64,000 bases of DNA. It comes from Amphirosellinia nigrospora (lineage: Eukaryota > Ascomycota > Sordariomycetes > Xylariales > Xylariaceae). The stretch lies in NCBI GenBank assembly GCA_004123355.1, contig SCHM01000001.1:13712193-13776192 (forward strand), read 5' to 3'. The notes below the pieces were generated by a model. That model saw only the letters and a program-made list of their open reading frames with translations, was not told the DNA's origin and searched no databases. Both the position numbers and the translations under genes were made by a program. Every line of letters begins with the position of its first letter. Positions within the stretch are counted from its first letter, which is position 1. Shown here piece by piece: positions 10,764 through 21,662 of the stretch.

Positions 10764-13700
10764 ATGGCGAACCCGGTGGGCGAGGATAGTTGGATAGCTT
10801 ACATCGACGAGCAGCGCCGCCATGCCGGAGACCTCGAGTCCCGTGTCAAGGTCGTCGAGCTCTTCAAGGCCGCCCTCGGTGATGAGCCTGCCAGCCTGCG
10901 CCTCTGGCTGTCCTACTGCGAGTACTTCTGGTCGCTCTTCTCCGAATGCCAGTCCATGGCCGCGTCGTCGGCATCGTCGTCAGCCTCGCCCTCGCCAGCG
11001 TCGTCGTGGACCGATGAGGATCGCCAGCTTGGCCGCGACCTCTTCTCCTTCGACGCCGCCCTGAGCCTCTGGGGCGATGGCTACAACGCCACCAAGTTTC
11101 GCATCGCCGACAGCCATCTCTTTTGGGACCGCTGGGTAGCCATCGAGCTCGAGCAGCTGGCCCGCACGCGCACCCCGAGCGGCGTCAAGCGCATTTCACA
11201 CCTCTTCCGCGACCGCCTACAGGTGCCACACACCACTTGGGAGCAGACCTCGCAGATGTTCTCCGAGTTCCTCACCACCTACAACAATACTGCCTACGAG
11301 CAGGAGTTCAAGGACGTCACGCGCACCGCTCGCGATGCCAAGGCTGCCTACGACTTGCGCGAAACCCACGAGCTCGACCTCGTCCGGGCTCAGCGAGCCG
11401 GCGACCGTGATGCCGAGAAGACCAAGATGCGACAGTACCTGGATTGGGAGATGGTGCAAACTGCTAATGCTACCGCCGCCGCCGCTGCTGCTACGTCTGC
11501 GGCTGCGTCTCAACACCGCCAGCACCGCCACCAGCCCAGCACCACGACCCCTTCACTTCCTCTCGGCCTCGGCCTCTACGCCCGCGCCCTCACCGGCATC
11601 CTCGCCTTTGACGACGACATCTGGAATAACTGCGCCGTCTACCTTTCGAATCTCCACCGCCAGACCAAGACTCATCCATCCCTCTATACTCCCCTCCCCA
11701 ATATGCTCGATTTCTTTCAGCGCGCCACCAAGCACTGCCCCTGGTCTGGGCCTCTCTGGTCTCGGTATATCCTGACTGCCGAGGATGCTGGCTGGTCTTT
11801 CCATAATGTTGAATCCATCAAGCACGCCGCCACGAACACGAAGGCTCTCGACGAGCATGGCATGACGGGCGTCCTGGATATGTACACAGCCTGGTGTGGG
11901 TTCCTTAAACGCACCGCCATGGATCCTAACGCATCCGATGATGCTGCCGATGTTGCCGAGGTCGGTCTGCTCGCCGCTCTTGAGGACGTCGAGCTTTGGG
12001 GCAAGCGTCTCTACAAAGATGCCTACCAAGGCGACCCCAATTTCCGCCTGGAGCGTATTTTAATTCAGTACCTGACCGAAGTAAAGGGTGATGTCGACGA
12101 AGCAAGAAACCACTGGGATCGGATGTCTCGTCACTCCCTGCTGGCCAACAGCTACGACTTCTGGCTGAATTACTATCTCTGGGAAATGGTCGTCTATGCT
12201 TCCAGGCCCAAGCCCCCGAGCCCGACGCCGCCCACGCCATCCGCCGGCGGCAGAACCGCGCGGGTGCCAACTCTAGCTACCGGTGTTCTACAGCGCGCCC
12301 TTACACAGAAGACGCTTGATTGGCCGGAGCGCATCATGGAAGTTTACCTCCAACATTGCAATGACTATGAGCAGCCAGATACGCTGCACTATGCCCTCGA
12401 TACCGTCCACAAGACTCGGCGGATAGTGGCCAAGCGCCGTTCGCGCGAGAGCGCAGCTGCCGCCGCTGCTTATGCCACCCAGCCCCCAAGCCAGCCCCAA
12501 GCAGAGGCCGAGCCAGCACAAAATCACGTCCCAGCTACCGCCCAAGATACCGCAACACCTGGCTCGCCTTCTAGTAGTAAGAGAAAACGAGACGAAGAGA
12601 TGGGTGAGGATGCTGAAGAGGCCTCGAGTAAGAAGGCAAAGAGTACAGAAGCTCACGGCGACGATACTGACTCTCTCGATTCAAAACCCAAGCGCGATCG
12701 TGAAAACACCTCTGTCATGGTGACAAATTTACCTTCAGATGTCACTCAGACGGCCGTTCGACGATATTTCAAGGAATACGGCCATATCAACAACTTAATC
12801 CTTCGCAAGGAAGCTGACGACAAGTCCTCTTCGGCCTTGATCGAGTTTAGCTGTTCCGAGGAAGCGGATTCCGCACTGTTGCGTGATCAGAAGTACTTGC
12901 ATCAGTCACAACTTAGCGTCAAACCAGGCACCCGTTTGACGATATTCGTGTCCAACTACCCTCCCACCGCCGACGAAGCTTATATTCGTCGTCTCTTCGA
13001 GCATTGCGGCGACGTGTTCAACCTAAGATGGCCGTCACTTAAGTATAATACCCACCGTCGTTTCTGTTATATCTCTTTCCGAAGTCCCGATGCCGCATAC
13101 AAAGCTACTTTGATGGACGGGACGGTGGTAGAGGGCAAGTACAAGCTCCAATCTAAATTTTCCAATCCTTCACATAAAAAGGATCGTGAAGGTGCCCTGG
13201 CCGAGGGACGCGAAGTTCGGGTCAAGGGCGTACACCCTGCCACACAGAGAATGACCTGCGCAGTATCTTTGGTAAATACGGCAAGGTAGTATCTGTGCGA
13301 CTCCTTACCAATCTGAGCGGACAGCACGTCGGCACCGCGTTTGTCGTCTTCGAAACCAAGGAGCAAGCTGAGAATGCGCTCCAGTTGGATAAGACCAAGT
13401 TCAAGTCTCAGCTCCTCGAGGTGGAGCTTTGCAAGGACAAGAACTTTCGGCCTTCAGCAACCAGCCGGGCGAACGGGGTTCGAATGCAGGCTCCCCGCCC
13501 CTTCGGTAGACGGCGACGTGTCTATGCCCGACGAGCCAGGCGACTCGTACCAAAAAGAACGTACGCCCACGGCCGTTGAGATCCGGGAACGGACTATGGC
13601 CATTCTGAACATTCCCGACACGGTCAACGACGCGCGCATTAGGACTCTAGCAGAGAAGTACGGATCAATCATCAAACTCGTGCTACGACCCGATCATGCG

Positions 13701-13993
13701 GGGGCTATAGTGGAATTCACCGACGCCTCGGCAGCTGGCCGAGCGGCCCTCGGCCTCGAGGGGCACGAGATAACCCCCGACCACAAACTGCGGACCGGCA
13801 GCGTCAAGGAGCTATTCAAGGAGAAGAGCGACCAAAAGCAGACGCCAGACACCGCCAAGGCCCCAAATGGATGCCGCCGGCGCCGACGGTGCGGAGGCCG
13901 GCAGTACTGGGCCGAGGAGGCGGACGAGGCGGACGGCGAGGCGGGCTGGGGTTCGTAGCCGTCGCGAAAAGGGATAAGGAGGAATCCAGATAG
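10764..13993 (+). CDS. PRP24: U4/U6 snRNA-associated splicing factor (PRP24/SART3 orthologue)
   Basis: It promotes U4/U6 snRNA annealing during spliceosome recycling in the nucleus. The N-terminal half (residues 1 to about 560) is a HAT-repeat helical array, interrupted by Ala/Ser/Pro-rich inserts. A KRKR-type basic/acidic linker follows (residues about 600-650). RRM1 starts at SVMVTNLPSDVT, RRM2 at LTIFVSNYPPT, RRM3 at about 13200-13450 and RRM4 at MAILNIPDTVND. The C-terminus carries the Lsm-interaction motif (GLGF), and the stop is at 13991-13993. The frame shifts at about 13245 (between VHPAT and ENDLRSIFGKYGK), near 13480 and near 13865. Each is one base, and conserved sequence resumes immediately. 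Because the gene is conserved and single-copy, these are most likely sequence errors. No intron is needed. Confidence 0.94.
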
Positions 13994-14834
13994 ATGCACG
14001 AATAGATAGAACAGAACCCAACAGAGATATGAGGAGGTGATTAATACCCAACAAACCAAAAGCAGGCGCACACCGGGGATTACAGCTACCTCGGTTAGGG
14101 AGATGGCCATGCAATTTGCAATGTATTTTTTATGATATGGCTGGAATGCACGCATTATAAGACGAGGGAGTTCACACGCACGTACGCATGATCGAAGATG
14201 GGGGGCATGAATGGAGGTCAGAGCAAAGGCGAAGAGGAGAGAAAAAAATAGGGATGTAGGTATCCTTATCCTTGCTAATGGATGAATGATGAGGTTGGGC
14301 CGAATCAAACAAGTACAAGGCATACAGATGGGCAATTATTTACCGATATTGTGTGACATGTTTGTCTGCTACACAGGCTTGATTTTGAGCATCAACTACC
14401 TACCTACCTACCTACCTACCTACCTGGGCACTTGATACACATCAGGTAGCATAGATAGTCGCCTGGTCCGGGCTCGTCTATCTAGTCTTGATGTGCTGCG
14501 AAGAAAGCAGCAAAACCGGGCTACCGTGTGTCGGCTTCCCTCTACTGCACGAAACTGTCACCTCATGAGGTCTCGGCTACGATAGTGTTTGTCACGGACC
14601 CAATCAATTTCCAACGTGACTACGTCACCTACGCGCAGTTGGAACGATGAGTCTACTCCCTGTTAGCATGCGCCGTTCATCATATGACGCCGCGGACTGA
14701 TAAAACGAGAGACATGAGTGGTCTCGGAGGTGATTTACGCACTAGGCGAGCCGTTAGTCAAACAAAATATTCAAGTTGCATGCGAGAATCGCGGCTTAGC
14801 AGACATGGATCGACCTGTCTGTTTCTGGCCTAGA
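13994..14834. other. Intergenic, convergent 3' ends
   Basis: No gene seen between the PRP24 stop and the FAH-family gene. It holds the TACC microsatellite at 14396-14425. Confidence 0.6.
14396..14425. repeat. TACC tetranucleotide microsatellite
   Basis: About 7.5 uninterrupted copies of ACCT/TACC. Confidence 0.95.
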
Positions 14835-15903
14835 TTAAGGGGAGGGGGTGACGAACCGTTCAATACCGGCGCCGAGTGGAAATGTACCGCTGCCGAAGAA
14901 TCGCCTGGGTATAACGTGTGCTCTTAGAGACATGTGAGAGAGCCTATAGCAAAGTCTCGTGAGGTTCGTAAGTATTACAGCATGACACCAACATGCGTGA
15001 GAAATGTACGACGTCTTCTGTTTCTTGGCTAGGGAATGGTGTTGAGATGTGAGTGATGAGGAAATCACCAACCTGTCCGATGGTGAATTGCACCATGTCT
15101 ACCTTGGTTCCTGCACGACCTGGCCGTTCAGGGTGATGCGACCGTAAAGGTGGTTGATTGAAGTAGGACTTCGTCTGCCGAACGACGTGGAGAAATGCTG
15201 TTGGCAAACGCCTTGCTATGTTGCGGGCCGAAGCCCGCTGGAAGAAGAAGTTGGATTAGTCGCGCCGATGCGATGGCATGAAGAGAGGTTTGCATGAATA
15301 CATCGGCCAAGCGGATGGATGATGGATGATACAAGGAAGTGCATGCATGCGTACATACCTGGCCATCTCGTCTAATTGCACATTGCGGGCCGAGAAGTCG
15401 TTGAAAACACAGAAGCCGGCGATCGCCGCGGTCGCCTCGTCGGGCGATGCGTCGTACAGGGGTTTCCCGAGCACGACGCCAAGCTCCAGCTCGACGTCCA
15501 GGTACTCGCAGTAAGCGGGGTACGTGATGGATGCGCCGTCGGGGTAGAAGGCCAGGTGATTCGACTGGTAGAAGATGGGCTGCTGGTACCAGAGGGCGTG
15601 GGGCTTGAAGAAGGGGAAGTCGACGGCGCCGCCGGTCACGGCCGAGAAGAATCGCGCGAGCCGGTGCGCCAGCGGCCGGTAGAGGCTGGTCATGCCGAGC
15701 GCGGCCCCGTAGTAGTGCCGCTCGAAGAGCATGAAGTCCCGGTACGACCGGGGCTGGAATGGCAGCGCACGTTTCTCGGCATCCTTCGGGTCGGGGGAGT
15801 TTTCCTCGAGCACCCGACGCAGCATGCTGGAGACGGCGTTGGGCTGGTCGGCTGGCGCACCATCGACTTGGATTACCGCGCCGTCGATGCGTTGGAACTT
15901 CAT
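14835..15903 (-). CDS. Fumarylacetoacetase (FAH)-family hydrolase
   Basis: This is an FAH-superfamily enzyme, a family that performs metal-dependent C-C bond hydrolysis or decarboxylation of oxo-acids. Exon 1 (15359..15903) begins at MKFQRIDG and holds the metal-binding pair in LDVELELGVV plus FNDFSARNVQ. The donor is GTATGT. Exon 2 starts at 15237 (AGFGPQHSKAFANSIS) and reaches about 15075 (VQFTIGQ). A last exon (about 14930..14835) carries YPGD, FFGSGTFPLGAGIE and the stop. The frame must shift by one base at the start of exon 2, inside exon 2 and at about 14910 (a T missing in GAT-TTC). The overall order matches the family. The substrate is unknown: tyrosine-type catabolism or a secondary-metabolism role are both possible. 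Confidence 0.83.
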
Positions 15904-18797
15904 GGTGAAATGTAGTTGAACTTGACTGGAAAGGTGCTGTGTTCAGAAGTCATATGAGATTTGGACTTGGAAATAAGTATTAGATGGATGTGATGTGAGA
16001 CCTAGGTTAGGTAAGTAGCTACACCTTACGTTCCCTAATACAGGCACTAATACTGCCCTAAATAGAGCGCGCCTGTTACCCGTATGCTAGCAGCGCTACG
16101 AAGAGACATGTGTTGTGTCTACTGGTAGTAGGCTCCGGGATATTATTGCCGCGGCAGGCAAATCAATTCTCCTCAGATGCAGTCAAATACCAAAAAACTG
16201 GCTTGATTTATTGCAATTATGATTCATTCATTATTACCTCGTGGTGAAGCGTACTTGGTAGGTGACCAGAAATTACCCCGGATTAAACGCCCTCCAAAAC
16301 CTAAAGATTACCTAAGTACCTAACCAGGTACCCAGCTACCTCAGGCGCTGGGTATTACAACAATTAGCGACCTATGGCCAGTGATGAACCCTTCAAGAAT
16401 AAAACCGAGGGTTTAGTCTATCATCCGATGATTCCGATATGTATTTTCTTGTGCATTTTATGCTGGTTGGACTAAATGATTTGGGGGGCCAAGGTCAGGG
16501 CAAATAGGGGGATCGGAAAAAGGAGTCATGAAGTTTGCGCTTTCGCCGGCGATTGAGTATAAAGTAGTGAATCGGGTATTCTTGAAGTCTCACGGAAAAT
16601 AATAGCAATAATTACCAACAGATAGACAACATATAGACAATAGATAGACAACTATTCATTCTTCTCGTTCATTTTTATCGCTCGTTCGAAATAACTAACT
16701 AGATGCTTTGCCAATAACAAGAGCTAAGTATCCTTGCGCCTCACCCTTCTTATAATAATAGTCTCACGCAAGTGTATAGGTATTGTGACTGTCGGCTATT
16801 ACTACCCATTTATCTCTCTATGCTGACAACACTTTTTGGTTTTCTGACTCCTTAGTTTTTTAGCACTGGCGAATTCTTTTGCATGGAAGATAGCCATAGA
16901 TAGCCATCGATGAATACAGGAAGTAGGTAGACAGGTGCATAGGACAGCAACCTCGATAAATCTACTAGGACACACAATTCGGATTGAGAAAGCAAGGAGG
17001 ACCAGTACATCAAGTCAGCGTAACTTAATCATCTTCCCAGTAATGCGTGTCAGAAAAGTTCAATCCATCTTCGAAAGTACATCTAGAATAGTCAAAAGAC
17101 ACATGGAACACACCTACGTCACTCTTATTTTTTGAGAATGTAAATAAGTTGCTAAGGCGTTGACGGAGCGATAGGTGGAAGATTGGATAGATGGCTGTTC
17201 ACCCTATGAAGTTTCAGAGGATAGCGCCAGCTCGCTCCATTCGTCCATATCGCACAGGTGCTGTGAGCTACTGATAACGTTGCCGGCGTGATATATTAAG
17301 TCTAAGCTAGACTATACGTAAACAACTGTTCACCGCAGCCGATGAGGGAGGAGATACAGGACTGGCTACCTCGATGCGGGTTCTCTCTCCGCCGGGTTGA
17401 GTCGTAGTTGTCGTCAATACTCCTAGGCGGTACGCAAGTGTTTTCTAAGTGAGGCTTCACAGGGTACTTCCAGGTAGGTACCCAGGTACCTATAATAGAT
17501 AAATGAAGTAGCTCCTTCCACCGTATCCGCAACTTGCAGCAAGACCTACGCGCTTGCTAAAAAGAACCTTTTAATTAACGCTTAATATCCTTGGACCATC
17601 TTCAACACTTTACCTTTCCTATCTCAACAACCTCGTCTGGTTTTCCATCCAACTTCCACCCGCCTACCAAGCGGATAGTCCCTCTAAGTATCGCAATCAA
17701 TTTGCATGCCGGCTGTCATTGCTGACCATCCCATTCGCGATGGCCTGGATAGGGACCCCTGTGATGGGAAGCGGTCATATCTGCTGGGGTAGCATGGACG
17801 ATGCCGTTCTGGATCCGCCACCGACCCGGCCGCGGGCAAGAAGCGGGAACACTGATGGACAGTCCAGCACTCGAACCCATTCTCTATCCATCTCCAGTCC
17901 GCTAAATGGCGCCTCGACTCCCGAGAATTCGGTGTAAGTATAATGGAGAGAGCCAGGCCAATTAGACCTTGTATCAAGCAGTTCGGAGACTAACAGCTGA
18001 TCTAGGAGATTCTGCATGTGGCCCAGCTGCCTAACATCTCGGTCCCAATCCATCAACCTCGACTACCCGGCCGGATTCATCACGCCAAGTCTCCTCGGTG
18101 AACCAGAACATCATCAAAATATGCTGAGCTCATGGGCCACTCAAATATCGGTCGGTGATTCGTTACCGCTCTCATCCTGCTCACCCCTCATTTTGCCCAC
18201 GCCGCTACCGTTCCCATTCCGGTCATAGGGTCTCAAAATGATTGCCATGATCGGCACGGGCTTTTTGGATATGGATGGATCTGGTATTTACTACATGGGT
18301 GGTATGTTATCAGCCTTTAACTGGGAAACTCTGTTGTAGTATATGGCGCAACAATGCATACGAATTAGTTTACTGCCCGCACCCCCCATCACCACCACCA
18401 CCGCCACCGCCACCACTACTGCAACTAGGCTCATTACGAACATCATCAAATTAAAGAGGCGCTGTTTGATAGCGCTATGTCATCATGATCTCATGTATTT
18501 AACGATCCAATTGTTAACCAACGGCTCCTAGCCAAAGGCGAGTCTCAGCTCACTCAGCCCCTTTAGCCCCTATCTTAGTTAGGTCTGTATAGAACAGCGA
18601 AGGAATGAGAACAATAAGATGGCATGTCTTCAATGGAAAACATATCAGGACGAAATAACCGCTTGAGCCCAGAAATCTCCTTTGTTTATTGTGAACACGA
18701 TGCGGGTATATCAATTAGACGATACCCGAGAAGTTCATTATACCGCTTCAGACTTGTTCTGCCAGACAATTACCGAGCTGACTTTCCTGTGATTTAG
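15904..18797. other. Long intergenic region
   Basis: No supported gene. It holds several TAGGTAC/ACCTA palindromic words (about 16005-16020, 16310-16345, 17460-17495) and a GATAGACAA run near 16620-16655. A possible intron with donor GTAAGT and acceptor CTAG lies at about 17935-18005 within an unrecognised Pro/Ser-rich frame (17706-18228). The 5' exons of the UstYa-family gene should lie here but I could not find them. Confidence 0.5.
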
Positions 18798-19335
18798 TTG
18801 GCGGCGTGGATGTGCCCCTCGACGGCCTGGTCCTATTAGGGAAGTCGCCTGACAACTTACTTCATATCCAGTCAGACGAAACCCGAGGATACAGTGGCAT
18901 GTTGGAGGTGTTCTATCAATTACACTGCTTGGTAAGTGCGATCAACTTTGCCTCGGACTCTGCAGATAGAACGCGTGCCGCTAAGACAGGAATCATAATC
19001 TAATTCGACAGTATACTTGGAGGGACTACCACGACGAGAACCTACGTGAATGGCTTGTTGAAGGAGACAATTATCAGCTAGTAGATTTAAACGTCTCAAA
19101 CCACGCGTCAATCGGTGATCGCATGCATGTTGACCATTGCATTGAAACTTTGCGTCTTCAGCTTATGTGCAATGCCGATTTTACGCTGATGTTGGTGCTC
19201 AAAGATGACAGCATCGCCCTCGGATCTAAGGCGGACTTCAACGTCCATCACAAGTGTCGACGATGGGATAACCTCATGGAGTGGCAGTGGACTCATACTG
19301 CTAACAAGGAAGCTATCGGGCTACTACAATCATGA
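18798..19335 (+). CDS. UstYa/DUF3328-family protein, C-terminal exons
   Basis: UstYa-like proteins are copper-type oxidases or cyclases of fungal RiPP and other secondary-metabolite pathways. Two exons are clear. 18798..18931 encodes VDVPLDGLVLLG through LEVFYQLHCL, with the first HxxHC-type motif (as QLHC). After an intron (18932-19011, donor GTAAGT, acceptor CAG) comes 19012..19335 with YTWRDYHDE, the second motif HVDHCIETLR, and DFNVHHKCRRWDNL. The N-terminal membrane anchor and first exon(s) were not found upstream of the acceptor at 18797, so the start is open. The gene may be 5'-truncated. No repeat-bearing RiPP precursor (KR-cleaved cores) is visible nearby, so its pathway is unknown. 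Confidence 0.75.
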
Positions 19336-21093
19336 TACAAGATGCATTGATACGATAGAGCATTGGGTCCAGAAGGAACTGCCTCTGTTATATTCGTAAG
19401 CCGTGGAGCTCTCGATCGTGTTAGGATGCGCGGGGTGTGCTATGTCATTCTATGAGGAACTAAGTCCCTGTAACGGGTATTGACAATACTATTTCAAGAA
19501 GTTTGGATAATCAGGTCTTTCTTATGAAGGCCTGGATTGTTTACCTGTGATAACTACTTTTTCTTAACTTGACTTACCGCTCCTCCTTTGAGAGTTCGAC
19601 GAGACGTGGCGTGGCAATCCATCAGCAACTTCGTTTTTGTCTCGATCACAAGGGACCAGCCACCTATTGCACCCGTTAGCACAGTTTGGGAAATAGTGGC
19701 CATTAAGGTAGCTCGTGAAAATGTTTTACCTTTGTTATGTTCCTCACACCCACTACAACGCCTTAGATTGGCTAGAAAGACGATAAACGAAATCAACTTG
19801 TCGCTATACGCGCTTGTAGTTTTGGGAGATTGGCTAATATGTCTATGTGCGGTAGGTATAATGAAGGCGATTATGCTTGTGTTGTGTGAAAACAGAAATA
19901 ACATGACGCAAAGCTAGGCGCTCCCTGAAAACAAACCACGAGGATGAGTCCTATGATCCAACCAGATGTAAAGGCTTCGAAGTTGCTGTAACTGGTATAT
20001 GGCCGGCCAAACACCAACTCATATCGTACATAACATTGGTCTTAGGTAGTTCCATGTGTTGAGTAGTTGCTCAGGTCATTTCTCAATTTCCTAATGCTCT
20101 ATAGAAAGCTATTGGACGTCGAAGGACGGTGTTAAGTTTATGGACATTTGAGCATATATAGTCTCAAACACTCTAATTGTAAGTTGAGCTATAGGCTGGC
20201 TGATTAGGGTTGGATAGGAAAACATCCAGAATATCCATATATGTGATGTTGAAACCTGTTGTCTCAGTCATAAGTCGCAGACGTTGAGACACCTAAGGGT
20301 AGTTTCGTGAGCGAGGAGCACGCTTAGGAGGGATGGCAGAATCTTCTTGCATACAAGAATGAGGCCTAAGATATGAGGCGGCGATACCTAGGTAGTCTGT
20401 AGCACGGCCCCCCATAGCGACCTCCTCGCATTCCCATGCGGCCCCCACGACGAGCAGATGAACAGCCCACCTAGTCTCCGATGAGCTATAGCAGCTACTT
20501 CATCGTTCGTGGCAATCGTAGGAGTTGTCTTCTAAGCTTGGTTGGAGACATCTTGAGAGAAGAAGGCTACCTTCGAACAAGAAAGCATGGATTTGGTGAG
20601 GCGCGGCGAACGGAGAGCAGCCTGCATCCTCGTCGCAGTTGTGTATAGGCACCGGCCATATTTATTTGACGACTAAGAGTTTTTCAGTCCCGCCTTGAAG
20701 CTACTCATTAAGATTAATGGAATTAAGGAGATAATTAGCCTACGGGATCTGTATACCAATTACTAGTTTGGTCGCTTCGGTAGTAAGTTTGCTAAGACAT
20801 AAGCTTTACTCCAAAGATATTGATCACGACAACAATATTAATATTCCCTGACTAATTGTTAACGAATGTGACCTACGTTGGTATTCACGAGGGGAAAAGT
20901 ATATAATGGCGTGGGATGCGCTTGTAATGGTGGTTGCCATACACCATTTTAGCCACTTTGTGATATTGTGATCCTCTAGCCCATTTAATTTTGCTACCCC
21001 AGGACTCTATGAGACCGCTTTAGACACCTAGTGTTTCCTTTTCCTTTAAGGATATTAAAATTCTTAAAAGAGAATACTAAAAATGAGATGACA
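19336..21093. other. Long intergenic, AT-rich
   Basis: I see no gene. Open frames here are short and show no domain. Confidence 0.5.
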
Positions 21094-21167
21094 AAGGACC
21101 GAATGGGAATTGAACCCATGACCTATGGAACTGCAGTCCATTGCTCTACCACTGAGCTACCAGTCCT
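21094..21167 (-). tRNA. tRNA-Cys (anticodon GCA), mitochondrial type
   Basis: A complete cloverleaf is present on the minus strand. The acceptor AGGACTG pairs with CGGTCCT, the D-stem is GCTC/GAGC, and the anticodon stem ATGGA/TCCAT encloses loop CTGCAGT (anticodon GCA). The T-arm holds a perfect B box, GGTTCAATTCC. The body resembles fungal mitochondrial tRNA-Cys rather than the usual nuclear GGGCG-type tRNA-Cys. The A and B boxes are intact, so Pol III transcription is possible. A nuclear-mitochondrial insertion is the likeliest origin. Confidence 0.85.
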
Positions 21168-21662
21168 GCGACTGAATAAATGTGAAAATCATGCCGATTT
21201 CTGCAAAGTCATTGAGGGCACCTCTATCTATACTGATAACCGTATGCATTTCAATTGTTTGTATTACTTTTCCCTCACGAACCAAGTGCTTCAAGACTGT
21301 TACACCCTTTTTGTTAGGCGAAACGGGTTTATTGGGCCTATCCTCCACTATACTCGCATAGTGTTTACCGAAACCTGAGAAATGTATCAAGATCTAGACT
21401 CTCTCCATCCGAGATAGCTGACAACTGGGCAGCGGTAGCTGTTTCTTGGCGAAATGGACGCTGAATGTGGACTCCCTAAGTGGTGTGATGATGCTGGGAT
21501 TGACATTGCTTACCATCCCCGCAATGCTGACCTTCATTCACCTTTCTCTCATACATGAAAGCTCCTCCAGGTACGAGATGCCACGCTATCGAGTGCAGCA
21601 CTCTTTACCTTCATCAGAAAATAGCACAACAAGAGCTAAATACTAGAATCTGACGCTAGAAA
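21168..21662. other. Upstream region of the NLR gene
   Basis: No gene seen; 5' flank of the NLR. Confidence 0.5.

Noticed and set aside
11553-12029. Long antisense frames within PRP24
   Set aside because: Shadow frames caused by GC-rich third positions of the real gene.
17706-18228. Possible two-exon Pro/Ser-rich gene with an intron-like 17935-18005 segment
   Set aside because: Splice-like signals are present but the protein matches nothing, frames break, and an antisense frame is equally open.
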